DNA from: Coprococcus sp. OM04-5BH
Lineage (GTDB): Bacteria; Bacillota; Clostridia; Lachnospirales; Lachnospiraceae
Direction of reading: 5' to 3'
DNA: 64,000 nt
NCBI RefSeq assembly: GCF_003482105.1
Contig: NZ_QULM01000001.1
Coordinates: 496,001 to 560,000, forward strand
The position numbers and the translations under genes are program-made. The notes beneath the pieces were generated by a model. The model saw only the letters and a list, made by a program, of their open reading frames with translations. It ran no database searches and had not been told where the DNA came from. This document shows, piece after piece, positions 9,401 to 17,861 of the stretch (positions are counted from its first letter, which is position 1; each line of letters opens with the position of its first letter).

Positions 9401-11624
9401 TACATATGGTGTGAACTTAAATGATAAGAACAAGGTTAAGGTCATCAAGCATTATGTTGTCCAGGGTGGTTCAGAGAAGACTGTACAATTAAGCCTGGCA
9501 AGCAGTGGATCAAGAAAATACTTTGAGGACAGCGGATCAGGTGCAGGCTTCAAGGAAAGTATCCAGGGAGTTGCTTCAACAACAAATAATGTTATAAACA
9601 AGAATGCTACCAAGTATTACTATGAAGTAAGTGTGACAGACGAGGCAGGAAACAAAGCATATAAGAAGACTGACTGGTTCTATGTTGATAATATTGCTCC
9701 TGCAGTGGCTGTTAAGCCGCAGAACAATGATTATGTATATTCCAACAAGGAGATACCTTTCCAGGTAACATATAAGGATCAGTACAGCAAAAATGAGATC
9801 GGTGCATATCATAAGATCGAGATAATCAACAATGCAACAGAGCATGCTGCAGATGTGAGCTATCTCAATAAGGACACTGATTTAAGTGCTGCCAGCGGAA
9901 CAAAGAATTACAGAATCAACAGAGAGGGTGTGTATAACCTTCAGATAAAGATCACTGACGCATTTGGCAATAATACAAGCAGATATACAAAGTATGTATA
10001 TGATGTTACAGCTCCTGTTATAAGACTTACAGCACCTGCCGAGACAAATACAAGAGGAACATCAATAGGATATACTCTTTCAGATAACATCATGGGTGAC
10101 AAGATTGTGGCTCATGTAACAAGAAGAGGCCCTTCGGGAAATGTTGAATATGACCAGGATATGTCAGAGACAGCATGGTCAGGCACAGGCGCAACAGGTT
10201 CAATACCGTTTGACGCAGAAGGAAATTACACTGTATATCTTGTTGCATACGATAAGGCAGGAAACAAGTCACAGTCAGAGCCTGTTACATTTGTAATTGA
10301 TAAGACTGCTCCTGTGCTTTCAATCTCAGGAATGAACGATATGCAGAATACAGACGTAAATGCAACATTTACAATGAATGAGGCATTTGGTGTTGTGAAT
10401 GGCAAGAGCCCTGAGGCAACAGTTACTATTACGAAAAAGGTTGACGGCAGTGCCGCAACAACAGTAGCAACACTTAATTACGGAAGCTTCACCAGCGGTA
10501 ATCCTCACACGGCAGGATACAGATTTACCGAGGACGGCGATTACAGCATTACCTTCTCAGGCAAGGACGCTTCAGGAAATGTTGCAAATACAGTTACAAG
10601 AAATTTCAAGATAGATAAGGTTGCTCCTGAGCTTACCATTAAGGCAACAAAGAACGATACTACAGAGCCTGTTGCAAATTACGGTTCAGTAGGTAATGTT
10701 CAGAATCCTGAAAAGGTTAAGCTTACTATCGGAGTAAAAGAAACCTTCTATACAGGCGACGAGGTTACAGTTTCTGTTAAGAAGAATGGTGCAAATGAGC
10801 CGGCTAAGACCTATAAGGGAATTACAGGTCAGGTTATCGACTTTGCCGAGGATGGAGTATATGTTGTAACTATCGGAGCAAAGGATGCAGCAGGAAATGT
10901 ATCAGAGGAGCAGACCATTACATTTACAGTTGATAATACTGCACCTGTTATAAAGGATACAGACGCTCTGGCAGGCTTCAAGAAGAAGGAAAACAACGGA
11001 GAGATTGTTCTTAACAAGGCAGACTTTGATGCAATAAGAGATAAGGGCTATGATGGTTTATGGGGTGTTGACGATACATCGCCATTTACACCTGAGGCCA
11101 AGCTTGATGGTGTTGATCTTATAGACTTCACAGATCTTAAGGATGGAAAGCATAAGATCACACTTACAGTAACAGATGCCCTTGGCAATGTTACAACAGA
11201 TGAATTTGAGTTCGTTTATGATGGTACTCTTCCTGAGATAATTACTTCAGTGGAGGATAACCAGAAGTTAAACGATCCGTTCACACTTAAGATAAGCCTT
11301 AAGGATCCAAGTGATAAGATCACATCCATTAAGATAAACGATACAGAGATCCCGGCAGCGGATTATGCAGATAATGTATATGAGTACAAGGTTGACAAAT
11401 ACGATACATACAAATTATATGTTACAGCAGAGGACGCAGCAGGAAATGTAAGTGCAACATTTGCAGCAGATGAAGAGGGAAATATCACCAGCGTATTTAC
11501 ATTTACTCTTGCAAAGAAGGTATCTGTAGTGGTATGGGTGATCATCGGAGTTGCAGTTCTACTTCTCCTTGGAATAATAATCTTCCTTATAATGAGAAGA
11601 AAGAACAACAAGCAGGCTGCATAG
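6444..11624 (+). CDS. Large Ig-like repeat surface protein with C-terminal membrane anchor
   Basis: A 1,726-residue secreted protein. ATG 6444 follows GAGGGGTGAG and gives a signal peptide (MKRISNLHRLIALTMAVVMI) ending near NAANA; the frame is open slightly further upstream without a better start. The body consists of tandem bacterial Ig/cadherin-like modules. Most end in a DKAGNxS-type strand: at least nine variants such as DKAGNES, DKAGNIT, DKAGNFS, DEAGNKA, DASGNVA and DAAGNVS. The C terminus is a hydrophobic helix (VVVWVIIGVAVLLLLGIIIF) followed by MRRKNNK, so it is anchored by a transmembrane helix rather than by a sortase LPXTG. It is probably an adhesin or stalk protein. It lies 13 bp after the TDVL-repeat gene and may be co-transcribed with the kinase module. 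Confidence 0.9.
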   Translation: MKRISNLHRLIALTMAVVMIITLAVFDNRFRTNAANAQENIDISKLESEFDTNIQVSETGGTVITDQLKKAMVATGKATDFEFYGNYYIRVNDGATYVNLATDTDAAKRPVAASSLPAVKVDKDNKQEFVEVYTLEDKGTDLEKYVFKGMIRLLYDDVKPSIDRKELVSTDGIKDKGGYLLVQEGKTVKYHIYAGDADSGVDKVYMKNGDASEELSYNSEGGYYEAAITSTGTYSFVSVDKAGNESDPSSVTLKYAEGIKVTSIEAAGRTDLPSNYGNRFADTEFFQITVKASEKADGVDVPLKLVYTFNLNGRLSENNQVDFENGTARITVPSSLVNGEDCRGNLTMYVEDEVGGKSYAFDAAGYLIFVDRTAPDVSIKNIRINGKTYGTLDDYQAAGVVYGNEVTFDYDVTEVNSDLADITIEITDAQGNNVVTSIPNVNGVSYSATDNTLSGKGSATFPVSGDGAYNIKIKAKNDVGLTGEASADFNIDSKKPVLRWWSSTVGREITDTDESYTVYVSDNETITVSASDDASGIESVEMTLDGTPVTLTDNAYMFDTPGVYNVKATALDKAGNITEKTIKVTVATNYSNAAISVVADGTTLASDSSSSFIYTGADRVEVVYTYEAFKVSEDNIKNNSTYLAGAFGAPGTPAEYKDCSVTVGPEDPSTGLRKVTVKYVIEKKADASTDGTYSFNFSGTKYTNKDTVVEGTNKSLKIYFDTEAPNTVRYALEGGVGTGDPTTISGVSYYRQKATPKLVVEAFDNLELGNIDVILVNAETNEILGTKTQAFKNQSTTTEGGKQAVATIDLTDDVLKNVEYSVNVNLNDNLSGKSDGKSGNNTTTLNDILRVYWDTVLPEMTANDIGTWFNSDVTIRKTDVTAKDNCDIDHFNYQLKKNSEKVGYWNVSKGAVDGNGRYNMARDLHVQRTNGEGEYILTVYASDKAGNFSSKEFCFVIDYSKPDITITRTPSQKLITSGKTDITVDDTYGVNLNDKNKVKVIKHYVVQGGSEKTVQLSLASSGSRKYFEDSGSGAGFKESIQGVASTTNNVINKNATKYYYEVSVTDEAGNKAYKKTDWFYVDNIAPAVAVKPQNNDYVYSNKEIPFQVTYKDQYSKNEIGAYHKIEIINNATEHAADVSYLNKDTDLSAASGTKNYRINREGVYNLQIKITDAFGNNTSRYTKYVYDVTAPVIRLTAPAETNTRGTSIGYTLSDNIMGDKIVAHVTRRGPSGNVEYDQDMSETAWSGTGATGSIPFDAEGNYTVYLVAYDKAGNKSQSEPVTFVIDKTAPVLSISGMNDMQNTDVNATFTMNEAFGVVNGKSPEATVTITKKVDGSAATTVATLNYGSFTSGNPHTAGYRFTEDGDYSITFSGKDASGNVANTVTRNFKIDKVAPELTIKATKNDTTEPVANYGSVGNVQNPEKVKLTIGVKETFYTGDEVTVSVKKNGANEPAKTYKGITGQVIDFAEDGVYVVTIGAKDAAGNVSEEQTITFTVDNTAPVIKDTDALAGFKKKENNGEIVLNKADFDAIRDKGYDGLWGVDDTSPFTPEAKLDGVDLIDFTDLKDGKHKITLTVTDALGNVTTDEFEFVYDGTLPEIITSVEDNQKLNDPFTLKISLKDPSDKITSIKINDTEIPAADYADNVYEYKVDKYDTYKLYVTAEDAAGNVSATFAADEEGNITSVFTFTLAKKVSVVVWVIIGVAVLLLLGIIIFLIMRRKNNKQAA

Positions 11625-11703
11625 ATAAGAAATGCGGAACTTACAAAATGAGGAAATCCACAGATAATGATTGATGGATTTTCGGATATAATATAAAATG
11701 ATG

Positions 11704-11751
11704 AAACGGGCATATGGGGGATAAGATTTATTCTTTGTATGCCCGTTTTAA
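11704..11751 (+). terminator. Probable intrinsic terminator of the kinase/surface-protein operon
   Basis: AAACGGGCAT (11704-11713) pairs perfectly with ATGCCCGTTT (11739-11748) across a 25-nt loop, followed by TTAATATA. The long loop and short T-run make it moderate. Confidence 0.6.
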
Positions 11752-11756
11752 TATAT

Positions 11757-11850
11757 GATGATCGTGGCAAGTTTTCATATAAACCTGACACGCAGTGTCA
11801 GCCCTTTGCCTTCGGGAAATTTCAAATGGGCTGATGTTAAGTAAAGGAGG
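11757..11850 (+). repeat. Interspersed repeat, partial copy before the HAD gene
   Basis: GGCAAGTTTTCATATAAACC recurs almost exactly at 44317-44336. It is followed by the hairpin CTGACAC-GCA-GTGTCAG and by AAATGGGCTGATGTTAAG, the terminal motif shared with copies at 2733, 36585 and 44262 (reverse). AAAGGAGG follows at once, so the element forms the 5' leader of the next gene. Confidence 0.55.
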
Positions 11851-11859
11851 AAAAAGACA

Positions 11860-12525
11860 GTGAACAATATGAATCCCCCATATAATGCGGTGGTTTTTGA
11901 TATGGATGGTGTACTGACCGATACAGAGAAGGTGTACAGACAGTGCTGGACCATGAATGGAATGAGCGAGGGACTTACCGCCCAGCAGATGAAGGCAGTA
12001 TGCGACAGGCTTGCAGGTGGAACAAGAGCCACAAATGCCCTGGTGGTGAAGGAATATCTTGGAGAGGATTTCGACTATATCCCATTCAGGAAGAAGACCA
12101 TGGATATGTTCCAGGAATATATAGATGAGCATGGCATAGACCTTAAGTCGAATGTGGTATCAACCCTCACTGAGCTTAAGAGGCGTGGAGTGAAAATGGC
12201 ACTTGCCACATCTACCGACAGACAGAAGGCGGTGGACAGGCTTACCAGAACAGGACTCATCGACTTCTTTGACGAGACTGTGTGTGGTGACGAGATAGAG
12301 AAGGGTAAGCCTCACCCGGACATTTACCTTAAGGCATGTGAGAAGCTTAAGGTGTCTCCTGACAGGGCAGTGGCAGTGGAGGACTCTGTAAATGGTGTTA
12401 TCTCTGCCAGCGACGCCGGACTCTGCACAGTTATGGTGGTTGACCTTATAAAGCCAAACGATACCACAAATGAGAGAACCGACAAGACCTGTTACAACAT
12501 TAAAGAGATTCTGGAACTGTTTTAA
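11860..12525 (+). CDS. HAD-superfamily hydrolase (beta-phosphoglucomutase/phosphatase type)
   Basis: A 221-residue soluble HAD phosphatase with GTG start 11860, nine bases after AAAGGAGG. Motif I DMDGVLTD carries the two catalytic Asp residues. A helical cap follows (residues about 20-95). Motif II is ATSTD, motif III is KGKPHPD and motif IV is VEDSVNG. The cap type fits the beta-phosphoglucomutase-like subgroup that acts on small phosphosugars, but the substrate cannot be read from the sequence. It is preceded by an interspersed repeat and stands alone, with no clear operon partner. Confidence 0.9.
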   Translation: MNNMNPPYNAVVFDMDGVLTDTEKVYRQCWTMNGMSEGLTAQQMKAVCDRLAGGTRATNALVVKEYLGEDFDYIPFRKKTMDMFQEYIDEHGIDLKSNVVSTLTELKRRGVKMALATSTDRQKAVDRLTRTGLIDFFDETVCGDEIEKGKPHPDIYLKACEKLKVSPDRAVAVEDSVNGVISASDAGLCTVMVVDLIKPNDTTNERTDKTCYNIKEILELF

Positions 12526-12699
12526 GACGGGACTTCCCGGAAATATATACAGATAACAGAAAAACACAACAGAAAGACACAACAGAGTACAGATATATAA
12601 TAAAAAAGATCTGACATATCATGAACACCGGGGATGCCGCATATACTTAATTAACAATGTTCCCTTCCGGATATATGGAATAGAAAGGAATTGGTGATC

Positions 12700-13053
12700 G
12701 TGAAGAAGGTCTCGTACATAATGATATCCTGTGGTGTGGCACTGGCCGCCAGCCTGCTGCTGTTGCTGATATCGGCATTTGTCGTGTATAAGTTTAACTG
12801 CTCATCCGGGATCATTGATCTGTTTGTCATACTTATATATGTGCTGTCAGCATTTGCAGGGGGCATCACCGGAGGAAAGCTCATAAAGGAGAGGAAGTTC
12901 CTGTGGGGGCTGATAATAGGTACGATATATGCCTGCATTATAATTATCGTATCAATTGCAAATCACGGAGGAGTGAGTCTGTTTTCGGTAAACGGCATTA
13001 CATCCCTGCTGCTTTGCATGGCGGGAGGAACTCTGGGTGGCATGCTGGGCTGA
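12700..13053 (+). CDS. TIGR04086-like small membrane protein
   Basis: About 117 residues with four hydrophobic helices, glycine-rich GGITGGK and GGTLGGMLG segments, and the short EKKFLWG-like loop (here ERKFLWG) seen in the TIGR04086 family. That family is regularly encoded just upstream of the SCIFF peptide, as here. Function is unknown; an accessory role in SCIFF maturation or export is guilt by association only. Start is uncertain: in-frame TTG 12691, GTG 12694 and GTG 12700 are all possible, and GTG 12700 has the best spacing from AAAGGA. Confidence 0.75.
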   Translation: MKKVSYIMISCGVALAASLLLLLISAFVVYKFNCSSGIIDLFVILIYVLSAFAGGITGGKLIKERKFLWGLIIGTIYACIIIIVSIANHGGVSLFSVNGITSLLLCMAGGTLGGMLG

Positions 13054-13088
13054 AGAAAACCGAATGACACATGCTGGGCTGAAGAAAG
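13042..13088 (+). repeat. Short tandem duplication over a stop codon
   Basis: ATGCTGGGCTGAAGAAA occurs at 13042 and again 29 bp later. The first copy contains the last codons and stop of the TIGR04086-like gene, so the second copy is a duplicated 3' end. It lies just before the SCIFF promoter region. Confidence 0.7.
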
Positions 13089-13203
13089 CTGAATATCAGG
13101 GAAGACGGCTATAATATTTGATACATGATAAAAAAATACTTTTACTTTCATAAAGTATGTGTTAGAATACAAACAATATGAATTAAAAAGGAGAGGTATA
13201 CTC

Positions 13204-13353
13204 ATGCAGAGAATAAAGACACTCACAAATAAGACAATGAAGAATACAATGGTTAAGGGCGGATGTGGCGAATGCCAGACATCATGCCAGTCAGCTTGTA
13301 AGACATCATGCACAGTTGGAAACCAGAGCTGTGAGAATGTTGAGAACAAGTAA
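13204..13353 (+). CDS. scfA: SCIFF ranthipeptide precursor (six cysteines in forty-five)
   Basis: A 49-residue peptide from ATG 13204 after AAAAAGGAGAGG. It has six Cys (positions 21, 24, 28, 32, 36 and 43), with core GGCGECQTSCQSACKTSC and a basic leader MQRIKTLTNKTMKN. This matches SCIFF, the near-universal clostridial peptide whose Cys residues are thioether-linked by a radical SAM enzyme. The maturase gene follows directly. The mature product's biological role is not established. A longer in-frame start at 13159 would lack a good ribosome binding site. A likely promoter -10 (TAGAAT, 13163-13168) lies 36 bp upstream. Confidence 0.95.
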   Translation: MQRIKTLTNKTMKNTMVKGGCGECQTSCQSACKTSCTVGNQSCENVENK

Positions 13354-13383
13354 TTATACTAATAAGACTGACCAGGTACAGCT

Positions 13384-13413
13384 AAAGGGGACCGTCTGAT
13401 GACAGTCCTTTTT
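13384..13413 (+). terminator. Leaky terminator between SCIFF peptide and maturase
   Basis: AAAGGGGACCGTC and GACAGTCCTTTTT form a hairpin with a TGAT loop, one G-T pair and a T-run. It separates the peptide gene from its enzyme. This is a common way to make much more precursor than maturase. Confidence 0.65.
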
Positions 13414-13450
13414 GGCGTGTATGGGAAAAAAACGATTAAGGAGAACAATA

Positions 13451-14824
13451 TTGGTTCATCAGTACAAAAATAATGGTTATAATATAGTACTTGATGTATG
13501 CAGTGGTTCTGTACATGTAGTGGACGACCTTGTGTATGATATCATCGCAGAGTACGAGGGACATACAAAGGAAGAGGTCCTTGACAAGTTAAGCAGCTAC
13601 GACAGAGCTGAGGTAAGTGAGGCTTATGATGAGGTTACAGGTCTTGTGGAAGACGGCACATTATTTGCCCCTGATGAATACAAAGATTATATTATAGATT
13701 TTAAGAAGAGAAAGACAGTTGTAAAGGCATTGTGCCTTCATATAGCCCATGACTGTAATCTTGCCTGCAGATATTGCTTCGCAGGTGAGGGCGAATATCA
13801 TGGAGACAGGGCACTCATGTCCCTTGAGGTAGCAAAGAAATCTCTTGATTTCCTGGTTGCCAATTCAGGTTTCAGAAGAAATCTCGAGGTGGACTTCTTC
13901 GGAGGTGAGCCTCTCATGAACTGGGACGTGGTGAAGAAGACCGTTGAGTACGGCAGAAGCCTTGAAGAGAAATACGACAAGAAGTTCCGTTTCACACTTA
14001 CTACCAACGGAATACTTTTAAATGACGAGATAATGGAATTTGCAAATAAAGAAATGGCAAATGTAGTCTTAAGTATCGATGGAAGAAAAGAGGTACATGA
14101 TTACATGAGACCTACCAGAAACGGTAAGGGAAGCTATGATATACTGCTTCCTAAGTTTCAGGAATTTGCCAAGAAGCGTGGAAACAGAAGTTATTATGTG
14201 AGAGGTACATACACTCATAATAATCTGGACTTCGCTAAGGATGTGCTTCATATGGCAGATCTTGGATTTGATCAGATATCCATTGAGCCGGTGGTATCAC
14301 TTCCGGATGAGCCGTATGCGATAAAGGAAGAGGATATCCCATTCCTTAAGGAGCAGTATGACTTGCTTGCAAAGGAAATGATCAAGAGAAATAAAGAGGG
14401 CAGGGGATTCAACTTCTTCCACTTTATGATCGATCTTACCGGCGGCCCTTGTGTTGCCAAGAGGCTTTCAGGATGCGGTTCGGGAACGGAATATATGGCT
14501 GTTACGCCATGGGGGGATCTCTATCCGTGTCATCAGTTCGTAGGTGAAGACGATTTCTGCATTGGAAATGTATTTGAGGGCATTAAGAAGCAGGAGATCG
14601 TTGATGAGTTCAAGCTGTGTAATGTCTATGCAAAGGACAAGTGTAAGGACTGCTTTGCAAGATTTTACTGCAGTGGCGGATGTGCGGCCAACTCATACAA
14701 ATTCCATGGAAATATCCTTGACGCATACGATATCGGATGTGAGCTTCAGAAGAAGCGTATCGAATGTGCTATTATGATCAAGGCTGCCATGGCGGACTAC
14801 GAGGCTGAGAAGGAAGATAATTAA
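13451..14824 (+). CDS. scfB: SCIFF radical SAM thioether maturase
   Basis: A 457-residue radical SAM/SPASM enzyme that installs thioether crosslinks in the SCIFF peptide. I choose TTG 13451: AAGGAG lies 7 bases upstream and the protein then begins VHQYKNNGYNIVLDV, the usual start of this family. The 13 additional codons from 13412 overlap the terminator T-run. Domains: N-terminal peptide-binding (RRE-like) region of about 90 residues, radical SAM cluster motif CNLACRYC (Cys102, 106, 109), EVDFFGGEPLMNW, and a C-terminal SPASM region with auxiliary-cluster Cys in CGSGTEY, CHQF, CKDCFARFYCSGGC and GCELQ. It lies between scfA and secDF, the standard clostridial arrangement. Confidence 0.95.
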   Translation: MVHQYKNNGYNIVLDVCSGSVHVVDDLVYDIIAEYEGHTKEEVLDKLSSYDRAEVSEAYDEVTGLVEDGTLFAPDEYKDYIIDFKKRKTVVKALCLHIAHDCNLACRYCFAGEGEYHGDRALMSLEVAKKSLDFLVANSGFRRNLEVDFFGGEPLMNWDVVKKTVEYGRSLEEKYDKKFRFTLTTNGILLNDEIMEFANKEMANVVLSIDGRKEVHDYMRPTRNGKGSYDILLPKFQEFAKKRGNRSYYVRGTYTHNNLDFAKDVLHMADLGFDQISIEPVVSLPDEPYAIKEEDIPFLKEQYDLLAKEMIKRNKEGRGFNFFHFMIDLTGGPCVAKRLSGCGSGTEYMAVTPWGDLYPCHQFVGEDDFCIGNVFEGIKKQEIVDEFKLCNVYAKDKCKDCFARFYCSGGCAANSYKFHGNILDAYDIGCELQKKRIECAIMIKAAMADYEAEKEDN

Positions 14825-14842
14825 GAATAAAGGAGAACAAAG

Positions 14843-17035
14843 ATGAAGAAAGCAAAGCGTAATGCGGTACTTGTGATAATTGCATTTATACTGTTGCTGG
14901 GTCTGGCGGTATTCACCGGATTCTTCGGTATAGGTGACAGGGGACTTATCAAGTACATTAATCTTGGACTTGACCTTAAGGGTGGTCTGAGTGTTACCTA
15001 CGAAATTCAGGATGAAAAATATTCTGATGCAGATGTTGATGATACCAAGTTCAAGCTTGAGAAGCGTATTGACGCATACTCAAATGAGTACTCAGTTTAT
15101 CAAGAGGGAAACGGTAATATCACCTGTGAGATCCCTGGTGTTACAAATGCTGAGGAGATCCTTGAGAAGTTAAGCGTAGAAGGTAAGCTTGAGTTCCTTG
15201 ATCCTGACAACTACACACTGTGGTCACAGGGCAAGGATTATGAGGCTGCTCTTGACGGAAATGATATCAAGGGTGCTGAGGCAAAGATTGTTGATACAGA
15301 GACAGGTAGTGACAATGAGGTTGCTCTTACATTTACAACAGAGGGAGCCAAGAAGTTCGGCGACGTTACAAGTGCGAATGTAGGAAAGGTCGTATACATT
15401 GTTTATGATAACGAGGTTGTAAGTGCTCCTACAGTTCAGTCAGCAATCACTGACGGAAATGCGGTTATCAACAAGATTGGATCTTATGATGAGGCTGAGA
15501 GCCTTGCCACAACTATCCGTATCGGTGCACTTCCGCTTACACTTAAGCAGGTTCGTTCAAATATAGTAGGTGCTACACTTGGTACAGATGCTATAGCAAC
15601 ATCTGTCAAGGCAGGTATAATCGGTATATTCCTTGTATTCATCATTATGATAGTAATATACAGACTTCCTGGTGTGGTTGCTTCACTGGCACTTGTACTT
15701 TATACATTACTTGTAATGCTTACACTTAACTACTTTAATATAACTCTTACCCTTCCGGGTATTGCAGGTATCATACTTTCAATAGGTATGGCGGTTGACG
15801 CGAATGTCGTAATCTTCACCCGAATAAAGGAGGAGCTTGGGGCAGGTGCAACAGTTAAGCAGGCAGTAGACAAGGGCTTCCATAAGGCTCTTTCAGCTAT
15901 TATAGATGGTAACGTAACAACACTTATTGCAGCAGTTGTACTTCTTATATTTGGTACAGGTACTATCAAGGGATTTGCCAAGACTCTTGCAATAGGTATC
16001 ATACTTTCGGTAATCACAGCCCTTGTGGTTACACAGTATCTTCTTAATGCCCTTATTGCTCTCGGCTTAGACAATCCTAAGCTGTTCGGTAAGGCAAAGC
16101 AGGCAGGAAAGACCAATTATGTTAAGGCTGGCAAGTTCTGCGGAATTATATCTTTGGTTATTATTATTGCAGGCTTCTGCATGATGCCTGTATTTGCAAA
16201 GACTAAGGGAAGTGCCCTTAACCTTAGCACAGACTTCGCAGGTGGTACAAGTATCACAGCAGAGTTTGACAAGAACTATACTCTTTCAGAGGCAGAGCAC
16301 ACCATCGTTCCTGTAATTGCAGAGGCAGCAGGAATAAGCGAGGCTGATATTTCAGTACAGACTGTAGCAGGTACAAATGAGATCGTGTTCAAGACGGTTG
16401 AGCTTACAGACAATGGCGATGATTCACAGATGCCTAAGGTTGAGAAAGCCCTTGCCGGTGTAAATGGTACTATCAAGCAGGCAGATAACATCAGTGGTTC
16501 TGTCAGTGGTGCCATGACCAAGAACGCTATCATGTCAGTTGTTCTTGCAACAATCCTTATGCTCATCTACATTGCTATAAGATTTAAGGATGTTAAGTTC
16601 GGTGCCAGTGCGGTTATGGCACTTGTCCACGATGTTGCAATGGTATTCGTGGTATATATCCTTCTGAGACTTTCAGTTGGTAACACATGTATCGCATGTA
16701 TGCTTACAATAGTAGGTTACTCAATAAATGCAACCATCATCATATTCGACCGTATAAGAGAGAATGTCTCACTTATGGGTACAAAGCAGTACAACTATAA
16801 GGAAATTGTAAATGCTTCAATAAACCAGACATTTACAAGATCCATATACACATCCCTTACAACGTTTGTAATGGTATTCGTGCTTTATATCATGGGTGTT
16901 GCTTCAATTAAAGAATTTGCCCTTACTCTTATGGCTGGTATCGTAATAGGTGCTTATTCATCAGTATGTATCACAGGTCCACTGTGGTATTTCATGAAGA
17001 CAAAGCTTGGTAAGAAGAAGGCTGCAAATGAATAA
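14843..17035 (+). CDS. secDF: SecDF fusion, protein translocase accessory subunit
   Basis: A 730-residue fused SecD-SecF protein that uses the ion gradient to pull secreted proteins out of the SecYEG channel. The SecD half has an N-terminal membrane helix, LGLDLKGGL (motif D1), a periplasmic-type loop with LEFLD and ALTFTTEGAKKF, then five helices with GMAVDANVVIFTRIKEEL. The SecF half starts around residue 430 with its own helix, STDFAGGTSI, and ends with helices containing GYSINATIIIFDRIREN and FALTLMAGIVIGAYSS. ATG 14843 follows AAAGGAG. It is 18 bp after scfB and ends at a strong terminator. Confidence 0.95.
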   Translation: MKKAKRNAVLVIIAFILLLGLAVFTGFFGIGDRGLIKYINLGLDLKGGLSVTYEIQDEKYSDADVDDTKFKLEKRIDAYSNEYSVYQEGNGNITCEIPGVTNAEEILEKLSVEGKLEFLDPDNYTLWSQGKDYEAALDGNDIKGAEAKIVDTETGSDNEVALTFTTEGAKKFGDVTSANVGKVVYIVYDNEVVSAPTVQSAITDGNAVINKIGSYDEAESLATTIRIGALPLTLKQVRSNIVGATLGTDAIATSVKAGIIGIFLVFIIMIVIYRLPGVVASLALVLYTLLVMLTLNYFNITLTLPGIAGIILSIGMAVDANVVIFTRIKEELGAGATVKQAVDKGFHKALSAIIDGNVTTLIAAVVLLIFGTGTIKGFAKTLAIGIILSVITALVVTQYLLNALIALGLDNPKLFGKAKQAGKTNYVKAGKFCGIISLVIIIAGFCMMPVFAKTKGSALNLSTDFAGGTSITAEFDKNYTLSEAEHTIVPVIAEAAGISEADISVQTVAGTNEIVFKTVELTDNGDDSQMPKVEKALAGVNGTIKQADNISGSVSGAMTKNAIMSVVLATILMLIYIAIRFKDVKFGASAVMALVHDVAMVFVVYILLRLSVGNTCIACMLTIVGYSINATIIIFDRIRENVSLMGTKQYNYKEIVNASINQTFTRSIYTSLTTFVMVFVLYIMGVASIKEFALTLMAGIVIGAYSSVCITGPLWYFMKTKLGKKKAANE

Positions 17036-17106
17036 AGATCATCACTTGGATGTGACCGGAGCCTGGAGATAAAACATTCCGGCAGTCACTGACTTGTTGA
17101 TACCGG

Positions 17107-17140
17107 AAAAGGCTTGGGAATATTCTTCCTGAGCCTTTTT
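17107..17140 (+). terminator. Intrinsic terminator of the scf-secDF unit
   Basis: AAAAGGCTTGGGAA (17107-17120) pairs with TTCCTGAGCCTTTT (17126-17139), a 14-bp stem with two G-T pairs, a 5-nt loop and a terminal T-run. Confidence 0.85.
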
Positions 17141-17172
17141 CTGAAGAAGGATGAGAATCGGCACGCTTGTAT

Positions 17173-17830
17173 TGGGAATGTGACCTGAAAATCGATATTG
17201 ATGATGTGGGTCAAGGGAAACCGGGTTGAAAAATGACCTGAAAATGCAAATTTTGAAAATAGGTCAAGGAAAACTGGGTTGAAAATTGACCTGAAAATCA
17301 ATATTGATGATGTAGGTCAAGGAAAACTGGGTTGAAAAATGACTTGAAAATCAATATTGATGATGTAGGTCAAGGAAAACCGGGTTGAAAAGTGACCTGA
17401 AAATCAATATTTATGATGTAGGTCAAGGAAAACCGGGTTAAAAAATGACCTGAAAATCAATATTGATGATGTAGGTCAAGGAAAACCGGGTTGAAAATTG
17501 ACCTGAAAATCAATATTGATGATGTAGGTCAAGGAAAACCTGGTTGAAAAATGACCTGAAAATCAATATTGATGATGTAGGTCAAGGAAAACTGGGTTGA
17601 AAATTGACCTGAAAATGCAAATCTTGAAAACAGGTCAAGAAAAGTCAAAGAAAAAATTGACCTGAAAATGCAAATCTTGAAAACAGGTCAAGAAAAGTCA
17701 AAGAAAAAAGTGACTTAAAAATGCAAATCTTGAAAACAGGTCAAGAAAAGTCAAAGAAAAAAGTGACTTAAAAATGCAAATTTTGAAAGCGGGTCAAGAA
17801 AAGCAAAAAAATATGACCTGGATGTTCAAG
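17173..17830 (+). repeat. 53-bp tandem array, twelve units plus a remnant
   Basis: This 830-base gap between secDF and recJ is filled by a tandem array. The TGACCT (or TGACTT) that opens each unit falls at 17181, 17234, 17287, 17340, 17393, 17446, 17499, 17552, 17605, 17658, 17711 and 17764: eleven intervals of exactly 53 bp, with a degenerate 13th at 17814. Each unit has TGACCT...AGGTCA inverted arms about 20 bases apart. Most of the first eight units carry the palindrome ATCAATATTGAT between the arms (unit 2 does not). The last four carry ATGCAAATCTTGAAAAC, with arms extended to TGACCTG/CAGGTCA. There are no unique spacers and no convincing coding frame. Confidence 0.95.
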
Positions 17831-17861
17831 ATAAAAAAAAGATACTACAGCAGGAGGAAGA

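Noticed and set aside
17173..17830. CRISPR array
   Set aside because: The whole 53-bp unit repeats with no unique spacers, there is inverted symmetry inside each unit, and no cas genes are nearby.
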